Assembly: GCF_030766935.1 (NCBI RefSeq)
Contig: NZ_JASERL010000008.1
Location: 310,001-374,000, forward strand
Reading direction: 5' to 3'
Length of the DNA stretch: 64,000 nt
Origin: Streptomyces sp. KL109B
GTDB taxonomy: Bacteria; Actinomycetota; Actinomycetes; Streptomycetales; Streptomycetaceae
The notes under the pieces are model-generated. The model searched no databases, had not been told where the DNA came from, and was given only the letters and a program-made list of their open reading frames with translations. Position numbers and translations under genes: made by a program. Below are positions 52,768 to 63,812 of the stretch, one piece after another. How positions within the stretch are numbered: position 1 is the first letter of the stretch; every line of letters begins with the position of its first letter.

Positions 52768-53754
52768 GTGGACGTATCAATGACTGTGTGGGTGCTGACC
52801 GTTCTCGGTCTGTGCGCCCTCATCGCGGTCGACTTCTTCATCGGGCGAAAGCCCCACGACGTATCGATCAAGGAAGCGGGCATCTGGACCGTCGTCTGGA
52901 TCGCGCTCGCCGCGCTGTTCGGCGTCGGCGTCTCGATCTGGGGCAGCGGCCAGGCCGGCGGCGAGTTCTTCGCGGGATTCATCACCGAGAAGTCGCTCAG
53001 TGTGGACAACCTCTTCGTCTTCATCCTGATCATGGCGAAGTTCTCGGTCCCCTCACACCTGCAGCAGCGCGTGCTGCTCTTCGGTGTGCTGATCGCGCTC
53101 GTGCTGCGGGCGATCTTCATCGCGGCGGGCGCGGCCATCATCGCCAGCTTCTCGTGGGTCTTCTACATCTTCGGTGCCTTCCTCCTGTACACCGCCTGGA
53201 AGCTCATCCAGGACGCGATGTCGGACGAGGAGGAGGACTGGGACGAGAACCGCGTCCTTAAGTCGATCGAAAAGAAGTTCGGCGTCGCGGACAAGTACCA
53301 CGGCACCAAGCTGTTCATCCAGCAGCACGGCAAGAAGGTCATGACGCCGCTGTTCGTCGTCATGCTGGCCATCGGCATGACCGACGTGCTGTTCGCGATG
53401 GACTCGATCCCGGCGATCTTCGGCCTGACCCAGGACCCGTACATCGTCTTCACCGCCAACGCGTTCGCGCTGATGGGTCTGCGCCAGCTGTACTTCCTCA
53501 TCGGCGGACTGCTCAAGAAGCTGGTGCACCTCAGCTACGGCCTGTCGGTGATCCTCGGATTCATCGGCGTGAAGCTGATCCTGCACGCGCTGCACGAGTC
53601 GGGGGTGCACGTACCGGAGATCTCCATCCCGGTCTCGCTCTCCGTCATCTGCGGCGTCCTGATCATCACGACGATCACCAGCCTCATCGCCTCGAAGAAG
53701 CAGGCCGAGAAGGACGCGGCCGAAGGGGCTCAGAAGGACAGCATCGAGGCCTGA
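52768..53754 (+). CDS. terC: TerC-family integral membrane protein (probable Mn2+ exporter)
   Basis: 328 residues with about nine helices. TerC signatures: GFITEKSLSVDNLFVFILIM, MSDEEEDWDENRVLKSIEKK loop, PLFVVMLAIGMTDVLFAMDS-IPAIFGLTQDPYIVFTANAFA-LMGLRQLYFLIG. Acidic intramembrane residues (D in SVDN, D in MTDV and FAMDS) suit divalent metal transport. GTG at 52768 follows CGGAGG (52754-52759). Control by the upstream riboswitch indicates manganese efflux. Confidence 0.95.
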   Translation: MDVSMTVWVLTVLGLCALIAVDFFIGRKPHDVSIKEAGIWTVVWIALAALFGVGVSIWGSGQAGGEFFAGFITEKSLSVDNLFVFILIMAKFSVPSHLQQRVLLFGVLIALVLRAIFIAAGAAIIASFSWVFYIFGAFLLYTAWKLIQDAMSDEEEDWDENRVLKSIEKKFGVADKYHGTKLFIQQHGKKVMTPLFVVMLAIGMTDVLFAMDSIPAIFGLTQDPYIVFTANAFALMGLRQLYFLIGGLLKKLVHLSYGLSVILGFIGVKLILHALHESGVHVPEISIPVSLSVICGVLIITTITSLIASKKQAEKDAAEGAQKDSIEA

Positions 53755-53777
53755 CGGCGTCGAGCGTAGGAATTACC

Positions 53778-53831
53778 AGCACCGGGAGCGGTGCGCGGCC
53801 GATTGTCGCGTGCCCCTCCCGGTGCTTCTTT
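53778..53831 (+). terminator. terminator of terC
   Basis: AGCACCGGGAG (53778-53788) and CTCCCGGTGCT (53816-53826) form an 11-bp perfect stem followed by TCTTTG. Confidence 0.8.
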
Positions 53832-53883
53832 GTGCCCTGAGCGCGTTCCGCAGGGGCGTGGGAGCACGACGGGGGAGGTCCCC

Positions 53884-54186
53884 ATGAAGTACGTCCAGAT
53901 CATCGACTTCGAGTCCCAGCGGTTCGGCGAGATGCGCGAGCTCCTCGAGGCCTTCGAGCAGCGCATGAAGGGCACCGAGGGCGGCCCCACGCACCGGATC
54001 ATGCTCAAGGACCGGGACACCACGGGACGCTATCTCGCGATCATCGAGTTCGAGTCCTACGAGGACGCGATGCGCAACAACGAACGCCCCGAGGTGGCCG
54101 AGCTCAACCAGCGCCTTACAGCCCTGTGCAGCCGCCCGCCGGCCTTCATCAACTGCGACCTCAAGGACATGCGCGAGCTCAAGTGA
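53884..54186 (+). CDS. dimeric alpha-beta barrel (ABM-like) protein
   Basis: 100 residues: MKYVQIIDFESQRFGEMREL, then THRIMLKDRDTTGRYLAIIEF and SYEDAMRNNERPEVAELNQR. The ferredoxin-like dimeric fold is that of antibiotic biosynthesis monooxygenase-type and stress-response barrels. The substrate is unknown. A strong GGGGGAGG site precedes ATG at 53884. Confidence 0.82.
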   Translation: MKYVQIIDFESQRFGEMRELLEAFEQRMKGTEGGPTHRIMLKDRDTTGRYLAIIEFESYEDAMRNNERPEVAELNQRLTALCSRPPAFINCDLKDMRELK

Positions 54187-54287
54187 CGTACGGGCGCGGC
54201 GCCCTGCGTCCGCCGGGCGCCGCGCTTCGAGAAGCCGCGCCGCTTCGAGAAGTCGCGCCCCCGCCCCGCCGCGGGCACCATCGATGA

Positions 54288-55388
54288 ATGATCACCAAAG
54301 TCCGGGCGCTGAGTACGCAGTGGACCGCGGTGGTGCCACTGATCGCGATCGTGTTGCTCGCGTTCACCTGGGGGCGCGAGCTGCCGGGGGCCGTGGTCGC
54401 CGTGGTCGCGGTGGTCCTCGCGGTCTCCGTGCTCGCGGCGGTGCACCACGCCGAGGTCGTCGCCCACCGGGTCGGCGAGCCCTTCGGCTCGCTCGTCCTC
54501 GCCGTCGCCGTGACGATCATCGAGGTCGCGCTGATCGTCACCCTGATGGCCGACGGCGGCGCCAAGAGCTCCACCCTCGCCCGCGACACCGTGTTCGCCG
54601 CCGTCATGATCACCTGCAACGGCATCGTCGGTGTCAGCCTGCTCGCCGCCGCGCTGCGGCACCGCGTGGCCGTCTTCCAGTCCGAGGGCACCGGCGGGGC
54701 CCTCGCCACCGTGGCCACGCTCGCGACGCTCTGCCTGGTCCTGCCGACCTTCACCACCAGCAAGCTCGGCCCCGAGTTCTCCACCTCGCAGCTGGTCTTC
54801 GCCGCCGTCGCCGCGCTCGTCCTGTACGGACTCTTCGTCGCGACGCAGACCGTGCGCCACCGCGACTACTTCCTGCCGATCACCAAGCACGGCGAGGTCA
54901 TCGACGCCGACGACCACGCCGAGGTGCCGAGCACGAAGACCGCCCTGATCAGCCTCGGCCTGCTCGCGCTCGCCCTGGTCGCCGTCGTCGGGCTCACCAA
55001 GGGCGTCTCGAAGACGATCGAGCACGGAGTGGCGGCGGCCGGGATGCCGCAGGCGGTGGTCGGCGTGATCATCGCGCTGCTCGTGCTGCTGCCCGAGACC
55101 ATCGCTGCTCTGCGCGCTGCGCGCCGGGACCGCGTGCAGACGAGCCTCAACCTCGCGCTCGGCTCGTCCATGGCGAGCATCGGCCTCACGGTGCCGGCCG
55201 TCGCCATCGCCTCGTACTGGCTGACAGGCCCGCTCGTCCTCGGGCTCGGCGCCACGCACATGGTGCTGCTCGCGCTGACCATGGTGGTCGCCACCCTCAC
55301 CATCGTGCCCGGCCGTGCCACGCCTCTACAGGGAGGCGTGCATCTGGTGATCCTCGCCGCGTACATCGAACTCGCGGTCACGCCCTGA
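54288..55388 (+). CDS. chaA: Ca2+/H+ (Na+/H+) antiporter, ChaA type
   Basis: 366 residues, 11 helices, two inverted Na_Ca_ex halves. The alpha-repeats are VGEPFGSLVLAVAVTIIEVA and LPETIAALRAARRDRVQTSL-NLALGSSMASIGLTVP, with the ion-binding Glu in each. It exports Ca2+, Na+ or K+ in exchange for protons. Start ATG at 54288. Confidence 0.92.
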   Translation: MITKVRALSTQWTAVVPLIAIVLLAFTWGRELPGAVVAVVAVVLAVSVLAAVHHAEVVAHRVGEPFGSLVLAVAVTIIEVALIVTLMADGGAKSSTLARDTVFAAVMITCNGIVGVSLLAAALRHRVAVFQSEGTGGALATVATLATLCLVLPTFTTSKLGPEFSTSQLVFAAVAALVLYGLFVATQTVRHRDYFLPITKHGEVIDADDHAEVPSTKTALISLGLLALALVAVVGLTKGVSKTIEHGVAAAGMPQAVVGVIIALLVLLPETIAALRAARRDRVQTSLNLALGSSMASIGLTVPAVAIASYWLTGPLVLGLGATHMVLLALTMVVATLTIVPGRATPLQGGVHLVILAAYIELAVTP

Positions 55389-55487
55389 CCGTTGCGCGCG
55401 TGGTCGCCTGTGCACCCACCGCCCTTCGGGCGGCAGTGGCGCCGTGATAGACCCTCAAGGAGCAAACGCTCTTCTACGGAGGTCATC

Positions 55488-55961
55488 GTGCCGCGCACGC
55501 TCGCCAACGCCCCGATCATGGTTCTCAACGGCCCGAACCTGAACCTGCTCGGCAAGCGCCAGCCGGAGATCTACGGCCGCGACACCCTCGCCGACGTCGA
55601 GGCCCTGTGTGTGAAGGCCGCCACCGCGCACGGCGCCACCGTGGACTTCCGGCAGTCCAACCACGAGGGCGAGCTGGTCGACTGGATCCACGAGGCACGC
55701 GAGAACCACGTCGGCATCGTCATCAACCCCGCCGCCTACTCGCACACCTCCGTGGCGATCCTGGACGCGCTCAACACCTGCGACGGCATGCCGGTGGTGG
55801 AGGTCCACATCTCCAACATCCACCAGCGCGAGGAGTTCCGGCACCACTCCTACGTATCGCTGCGTGCCGACGGCGTGATCGCCGGGTGCGGCGTGCAGGG
55901 CTACGCGTTCGGCGTGGAGCGGGTGGCGGCGCTCGCCGCGCCGGGGACGGCGCAGGCGTAA
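55488..55961 (+). CDS. aroQ: type II 3-dehydroquinate dehydratase
   Basis: 157 residues. Third step of the shikimate pathway. Active-site blocks: [18 protein letters not shown] (catalytic Arg/Tyr), [31 protein letters not shown] and [18 protein letters not shown] (catalytic His). GTG at 55488 follows CGGAGG. Confidence 0.96.
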   Translation: MPRTLANAPIMVLNGPNLNLLGKRQPEIYGRDTLADVEALCVKAATAHGATVDFRQSNHEGELVDWIHEARENHVGIVINPAAYSHTSVAILDALNTCDGMPVVEVHISNIHQREEFRHHSYVSLRADGVIAGCGVQGYAFGVERVAALAAPGTAQA

Positions 55962-56013
55962 CGCGCGCTTCCCCGACGAACGCGCGCCTACCCGATAGGG
56001 GGCACCAAAAAGG

Positions 56014-56670
56014 TCACCAACCCCGCTCGCGCCACTCCTGGATGTGGGGACGCTCGGCGCCCAGCGTCGTGTCGTTCCCGTGTCCCGGGTAGACCCACGT
56101 CTCGTCCGGCAGCGTGCCGAAGATCTTCGTCTCCACGTCGCCGATCAGGCTCGCGAAGGCCTCGGGGTCCTTCCACGTGTTGCCCACGCCACCCGGGAAC
56201 AGGCAGTCGCCCGTGAAGACGTGCGGGTGGCCGTGCGGGTCGTCGTAGACCAGGGCGATCGAACCGGGCGTGTGGCCGACCAGGTGGCGGGCCGTGAGCG
56301 TGATCCGGCCGAACTCGATGGTGCCCCCGTCGGCGACCGCCACGTCCGTCGCCACCGGGATGCCCTCGACGTCCTCGCGCCCCGCGTACGTGCGCGCGCC
56401 GGTCGCCGCCACGACCTCCTGGAGGGCCTGCCAATGGTCGCCGTGCCGGTGGGTGGTGACGACGGCCGCGATGCCGTCCGCGCCGATGAGGCTCAGCAGG
56501 GTCTCCGGCTCGTTCGCCGCGTCGATCAGGAGCTGCTGATCGGTCGCGCGGCACCGCAACAGATACGCGTTGTTGTCCATCGGGCCGACCGCGACCTTGG
56601 AGATCATCAGGTCCTGCAACTCGTGCACATCCGCCGGGCCGCCGACCTTCACCGCTCCGCTGTACGTCAT
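56014..56670 (-). CDS. metallo-beta-lactamase-fold hydrolase
   Basis: 218 residues. Zinc motif THRHGDHW, then GHTPGSIALVY, FTGDCLFPGGVGNTW and YPGHGNDTTLG: a glyoxalase II/persulfide dioxygenase-like arrangement. It probably hydrolyses a thioester or acts on a mycothiol conjugate, since a mycothiol-type protein is encoded next to it; that is inference. ATG at 56670. Confidence 0.92.
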   Translation of the reverse strand: MTYSGAVKVGGPADVHELQDLMISKVAVGPMDNNAYLLRCRATDQQLLIDAANEPETLLSLIGADGIAAVVTTHRHGDHWQALQEVVAATGARTYAGREDVEGIPVATDVAVADGGTIEFGRITLTARHLVGHTPGSIALVYDDPHGHPHVFTGDCLFPGGVGNTWKDPEAFASLIGDVETKIFGTLPDETWVYPGHGNDTTLGAERPHIQEWRERGW

Positions 56671-56679
56671 GGATTCAGC

Positions 56680-57411
56680 CTATAGCGGGGGCAAGGTCGG
56701 CAGGGAGCCCCGGTCGACGGCGAGGGCGCCGCCGTCCCTGCGGCCCGCGAGCCAGCCCAGGAGGTCGGCCTGGCGGCCCGTGACGACGATGCCGAGCTCG
56801 GGGTCGGGCTTCGCGCCCGCCTTGATCTCCTCCAGGGAGAACTTCTGCACGTCCCCGGTGGAGATCATCCGGCCGTCGTCCTGCTTGATCAGCAGGGGTG
56901 GCAGCCCGGGGTGGTCCCGGAAGCGCTTCGCGAGGAAGTTGATCTCCCGCTGGGTGAACTCGGCCGAAAGATCCTCCAGTTCGTATCCGATCCCGAGGTC
57001 CACATGGTGCAGCTCGACCTCGATCCAGCGCCGGAACGGCACGTTCGAGGCAAGGTCCTTCACGCCGTTGCGCAGCTCCACCGTGCGCGCCCAGTCGGCG
57101 TCCGCGGCCCCGAGGCGCTGGAACCGCTCGGCGCTGTCCTGTACGTCGCCGAGCTGCTCGCGCAGTCCGCGCGGGGCATCCCGCTCGATGTCGGCGTCCC
57201 GGGCCTGGGCGCTCTCGTACATGGGGCGGCCCTCGAGGACGTTGACGAGCGCGTCCGCGTTGCGGGCGAGGTGGGCGAGAACGTGCCCGCGGCTCCACCC
57301 CGGTAGCCGTGACGGCCCGGCCACGGCGGCGTTGTCCAGGGTGCCGACCGCGGCGAGCAGCCGGTCGGTCGCTTCGCGTACTGACGCCAGGTCGCGCACA
57401 TGATCACTCAT
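56680..57411 (-). CDS. maleylpyruvate isomerase-family, mycothiol-dependent-type enzyme
   Basis: 243 residues. DinB/MDMPI fold: LPGWSRGHVLAHLARNADAL carries the metal-site His residues, with ELHHVDLGIGYELEDL later in the domain. A C-terminal SCP-2-like part (GRQADLLGWLAGRRDGGALA) follows. Proteins of this family use mycothiol as cofactor. It is upstream of the MBL-fold gene by 9 bp on the same strand, so they form an operon; uvrA is divergent. Confidence 0.88.
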   Translation of the reverse strand: MSDHVRDLASVREATDRLLAAVGTLDNAAVAGPSRLPGWSRGHVLAHLARNADALVNVLEGRPMYESAQARDADIERDAPRGLREQLGDVQDSAERFQRLGAADADWARTVELRNGVKDLASNVPFRRWIEVELHHVDLGIGYELEDLSAEFTQREINFLAKRFRDHPGLPPLLIKQDDGRMISTGDVQKFSLEEIKAGAKPDPELGIVVTGRQADLLGWLAGRRDGGALAVDRGSLPTLPPL

Positions 57412-57563
57412 GGCGCCGACGATAGCCCTGTGACACGTTCGGGTGAAGGTGGCCGACGGCCCACATGAATCGAATGTGCGTGCTATATGGTCGAAGGCGG
57501 CGTCGGGCATGCTGGAAGTTCTGGGCGGGGCGTTTTGTTACCAACCAGGGAATCCGACCGGCG

Positions 57564-57586
57564 TTGTCAGTGGCTCCCTCTAGTCT
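57564..57586 (+). promoter_or_regulatory. DNA-damage (PafBC/RecA-NDp type) promoter of uvrA
   Basis: TTGTCAGTG (57564-57572), 8 nt, TAGTCT (57581-57586) match TTGTCRGTG-N8-TANNNT exactly. Transcription would start near 57593, leaving a leader of about 115 nt. Confidence 0.85.
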
Positions 57587-57707
57587 TCGAAGGACAGCCT
57601 TCTCAGGGCCGCTCCGTCCCGATCACGGCGTGAGCGCCCGCGAGAGTCAGACCTCGAGAGGCGGGGGCCCGCCCCTGTCACTTATCTCAAGAAAGGTGCG
57701 GACCGGC

Positions 57708-60785
<3,078 letters not shown>

Positions 60786-60805
60786 GCCGTCCGGCACGCG
60801 CGACA

Positions 60806-60848
60806 GCGCCCGGCGCCCCGTGGGAACTCCCCACGGGACGCCGGGCGT
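60806..60848 (+). terminator. terminator of uvrA
   Basis: GCGCCCGGCG-CCCCGTGGG pairs with CCCACGGGA-CGCCGGGCGT around an AACTC-type loop, 20 nt after the uvrA stop; stem of about 18 bp. Confidence 0.85.
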
Positions 60849-60858
60849 TGAGCATTCA

Positions 60859-60898
60859 GGCAGCTAGGCAGCTAGGCAGCTAGGCAGCTAGGCAGCTA
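60859..60898. repeat. five perfect GGCAGCTA octamers
   Basis: Five uninterrupted GGCAGCTA units. The last three bases of the fifth (60896-60898) are the stop codon of the minus-strand sugar kinase. Confidence 0.95.
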
Positions 60899-61837
60899 CG
60901 ACCAGGCCGGCCCCACCAGCTCCGTCGCATACGGCGGCTCCGCCCCCGCCCGTGAGCACGTGATCGCCGCCGCCCGCGCGGCGAACCGCAGCAGCCGTGA
61001 CCAGTCCTCGCCGTCGAGCCCGGCGAGCGCGCCGGGGGAGAGGGCGCCCTGGCGCGAGAGCCCGTGCAGCAGCGCGGCGTTGACGGTGTCACCGGCACCG
61101 ATCGTGTCCACGACGTCGACCCGCTCACCCGGCACCGCGTGCTCGCCCCCGTCCCGCGTGCAGACACGGAGCCCGTCCCCGCCGCGCGTCACCACCACGG
61201 CGGCGGGCCCCGCGGCCAGCCACTCCTGCGGCGTGCCACCGAGCCACTCGGCGTCGTCCTCGGAGAGCTTCAGCAGCGTCGTCGAGGCGAGCCAGCTCTT
61301 GAAGCGGGCCCGGTAGGCGTCCGCGTCCGGGATCAGTCCGGCCCGGATGTTCGGGTCGAGCGTCGTGAACACGCCCTGCGCGGCGGCCGACCGCATCATG
61401 TCCTCGTACGCCGTGGCGCCCGGCTCAAGGGCCAGCGAGCAGGTCCCGAACGACACCGCGCGCGTACCGGCCGGAAGCGCCTGTGGCGCCGCGAAGAACC
61501 GGTCTGCGGTCCCCTCCACGTAGAACGAGTACCCGGCGGAGCCGTCGGCGCCGATCGAGGCGACCGCGAGCGTCGTCGGCTCGTCGCCCCGCTGCACCGG
61601 GGTCACATCCACCTCCGCCGCCCGCAGGCCGCCCAGCAGGGCCTCGCCGAAGGCGTCACGCGACACCCGTGAGCAGAACGCCACGGGGGAGCCGAGCCGG
61701 CCGAGCGCCACCGCCGTGTTGTACGGGCCGCCGCCGAGCCGTGGGGCGAGGGCGGGCAGCTCGGGGGCCGGGCCGCCGTCGGCATCCACGTCCTGCGGGA
61801 CGAGGTCGATCAGGGCCTCTCCGGCGACGACGATCAC
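60896..61837 (-). CDS. PfkB-family carbohydrate (fructo-)kinase
   Basis: 313 residues. VVAGEALIDLVPQ start, GGGPYNTAVALGRLGSPVAF signature 1 and DTIGAGDTVNAALLHGLS signature 2 with catalytic Asp in GAGD. Closest to fructokinases. GTG at 61837 has GAGGAA upstream. Its promoter region carries a 26-bp tandem repeat with DnaA-box-like elements. Confidence 0.9.
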   Translation of the reverse strand: MIVVAGEALIDLVPQDVDADGGPAPELPALAPRLGGGPYNTAVALGRLGSPVAFCSRVSRDAFGEALLGGLRAAEVDVTPVQRGDEPTTLAVASIGADGSAGYSFYVEGTADRFFAAPQALPAGTRAVSFGTCSLALEPGATAYEDMMRSAAAQGVFTTLDPNIRAGLIPDADAYRARFKSWLASTTLLKLSEDDAEWLGGTPQEWLAAGPAAVVVTRGGDGLRVCTRDGGEHAVPGERVDVVDTIGAGDTVNAALLHGLSRQGALSPGALAGLDGEDWSRLLRFAARAAAITCSRAGAEPPYATELVGPAWS

Positions 61838-61865
61838 GGTGCTTCCTCTCGGGCGGGCGGACGGT

Positions 61866-61917
61866 TTCGCCTGTGGTCAACTGTGGGCAACTTCGCCTGT
61901 GGTCAACTGTGGGCAAC
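61866..61917. repeat. 26-bp perfect tandem duplication with four DnaA-box-like 9-mers
   Basis: Units 61866-61891 and 61892-61917 are identical. On the minus strand each holds TTGACCACA and TTGCCCACA (boxes at 61872-61880, 61882-61890, 61898-61906, 61908-61916); each differs from the Streptomyces DnaA box TTGTCCACA at one base. It lies 29-80 bp upstream of the sugar kinase start. Confidence 0.7.
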
Positions 61918-62118
61918 GACGACGCTAGAGCCTCCCGGCGCCCGTGGCACCCACCTCTCCCGAAGCGGGCACGCCGAGGGCCCAGGCGGGCACAGGGGCC
62001 CCGTGAAGTGCCCGAATCCCCACCGGTATCGTCTGATCTGTCGCCCTCGTTCCCCTGCGCGGGCGCCCCCCGTTGCCCCGCGCGGGCGCCCCCGTCCCGC
62101 CCCACCCGTGGAGTCCCC

Positions 62119-62541
62119 ATGCCCGGCCCGTCCTCTCCGATGTCCCGCCGCACCGCCCTGCGCGGAGCGGCCGTCGCGGGGGCGGCAGGCCTCGGCCTCA
62201 CGGCGTGCTCCACGGAGTCCGGCGGCGCGGCGGCACCCACGGAACCGGTCGACCTCGGAAAGGCCGACGCCGTGCCCGAGGGCGGAGCGAAGCTCTACAA
62301 GGACGAGCACGTCGTCGTGAGCCGTACGGAGAACGGCGACTACAAGGCGTTCAGCACCATCTGCACCCACGCGCACTGCCCGATCGGCATGCTGAAGGGC
62401 ACCGAACTCACCTGCAACTGCCACGGCAGCAAGTTCGACGCCACGACCGGCAAGGTGCTGCACGCCCCGGCGACCGAGCCGCTGGAGGAGCTGTCGGTGA
62501 AGGTCAAGAGCGGCAAGCTGGTCGCGAGCCCCAAGAAGTAG
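62119..62541 (+). CDS. Tat-exported Rieske [2Fe-2S] lipoprotein
   Basis: 140 residues. Twin-arginine signal SRRTALRGAAVAG and lipobox LTAC (Cys near residue 30) predict a Tat-exported lipoprotein. Cluster ligands: CTHAHCPIG and CNCHGSKFD (C-x-H ... C-x2-H). A disulfide between the extra Cys of each motif, as in bc1-type Rieske proteins, is possible. The electron partner is unknown. Confidence 0.93.
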   Translation: MPGPSSPMSRRTALRGAAVAGAAGLGLTACSTESGGAAAPTEPVDLGKADAVPEGGAKLYKDEHVVVSRTENGDYKAFSTICTHAHCPIGMLKGTELTCNCHGSKFDATTGKVLHAPATEPLEELSVKVKSGKLVASPKK

Positions 62542-62598
62542 CCAATCGCGCGCCCCCAACAGCAGCCCGGCGCCCGCCCCGAGAAGCGGCCCGCGGCT

Positions 62599-63549
62599 TC
62601 ACTCCCAGTCCCACCCGATCCCCACAAGCCCCGCCCGCACCTGCGGCTCCACCACGTGCACCGCCCGGTGTCGGCCGCTCAGCGTCAGCTCGTGCCGGCC
62701 GCCGCGCGGGCCCGCGGCCGACTGCTGGGCGAAGCGGTGGCAGCGTACGGGCAGCGCGTCGTCCGTGAAACGGACCTGGAGCGCGTACTGGCCCCCGGCG
62801 AAGCTGAACCCGCGCACGTACTCGGTGGAGGAGCCCGCCGTCCCGTCCTCGAAGCCGTACTGGAACAGATGGGTGTCACCGGCCCGAAGCCGCGCGTCGA
62901 AGAGGAGTTCCGCGACCAGGACGCCCGCCCCGTCGTCCCAACGCACCCTCCCCGTACGGCAGTTCTCCATGGCGGACACCGCCACATTCGACGGGGTGCA
63001 CCCCGGGTCGCCATGGTGGATGGCCACATAACGATCCACGCCGTCGCGGTGTGCCCGCACGATCTGCTGCGAGTCCCTGCCGAGGAGCTGCCGGCGCGCC
63101 CCGATCCGCACCCGCTCGTGGTGACCGACGGTGTGCAGCCCGCCGTCCAGCGGCGACTCCAGCTCCGCGAGCAGCCGCTCGACGGCCCCGGACGCCTCGA
63201 TGAGCGAACGGTACGAACGGGCCGCCGGGCGCTGCGTCGCGGCCTTGTCGGGAGCCGGGCCGAGCAGCCGGATCAGTGACTCCTCGGGCAGTTCGAGGAT
63301 CTCCTCCAGCGCCCGCACGGCCCGCATCGACTCGGGGCGCTGGGGTCGTCGCGCGCCCTGCTGCCAGTAACTCAGGCTGGTGACGCCGATGTTGACGCCG
63401 CGGCGGGCCAGATGGTGGCGCACGCGGTGCAGCGGCAGCCTACGGGCGGTGATCGCGGCGCGCAGGGCGCTGTGGAACGGGCCGGAGCGCAGCGCCGCTT
63501 CCAGGTCCGGTACCTGTGCCGCTTCCGTCTGTCGTTCGCCGAGCCGCAT
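62599..63549 (-). CDS. HTH (lambda-repressor-like) regulator with C-terminal sensor-like domain
   Basis: 316 residues. The N-terminal HTH has LPLHRVRHHLARRGVNIGVT and SLSYWQQGARRPQRPESMRA. The C-terminal ~170 residues are beta-rich (VAIHHGDPGCTPSNVAVSAM, LFQYGFEDGTAGSSTEYVRG), of unknown ligand. ATG at 63549 with GGAGG upstream is preferred over the open-frame ATG at 63600, which has no site and lies in a likely operator. Confidence 0.78.
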   Translation of the reverse strand: MRLGERQTEAAQVPDLEAALRSGPFHSALRAAITARRLPLHRVRHHLARRGVNIGVTSLSYWQQGARRPQRPESMRAVRALEEILELPEESLIRLLGPAPDKAATQRPAARSYRSLIEASGAVERLLAELESPLDGGLHTVGHHERVRIGARRQLLGRDSQQIVRAHRDGVDRYVAIHHGDPGCTPSNVAVSAMENCRTGRVRWDDGAGVLVAELLFDARLRAGDTHLFQYGFEDGTAGSSTEYVRGFSFAGGQYALQVRFTDDALPVRCHRFAQQSAAGPRGGRHELTLSGRHRAVHVVEPQVRAGLVGIGWDWE

Positions 63550-63591
63550 CCGGGCCTCCTGCTTGTGCGCGCTCCACCCGCGGGCCGCCGC

Positions 63592-63605
63592 TGTGAACAT
63601 TCACA
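63592..63605. promoter_or_regulatory. near-palindrome TGTGAACATTCACA
   Basis: TGTGA-N4-TCACA arms 43 bp upstream of the regulator start; a candidate autoregulatory operator. Confidence 0.4.
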
Positions 63606-63812
63606 TCGCCGCGCGAGGTGTTCGCGCCGGTCGGAGCGGGGCGGCTGGTGGGCGTACGAGGTTGTTTCACATGCGTACGAGGTCGTTCACCGCCCCAAGT
63701 CACCCGGCATTGAAGCGTGTTGACCTGCCCCCGACAAGACTTGATGCTCGTCCTCGCGTCCGGACGCGCTCCTCACCCCACGTACCGCTCGTACTGTCCA
63801 GGGAGGACCGCG

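Noticed and set aside
54219-54260. 20-bp duplication CGCTTCGAGAAG before the antiporter gene
   Set aside because: Short, GC-rich and without palindromic or promoter features; probably slippage.
57412-57707. LexA SOS box (GAAC-N4-GTTC) before uvrA
   Set aside because: No match was found; ATCGAATGTGCGTGC has only one half-site.
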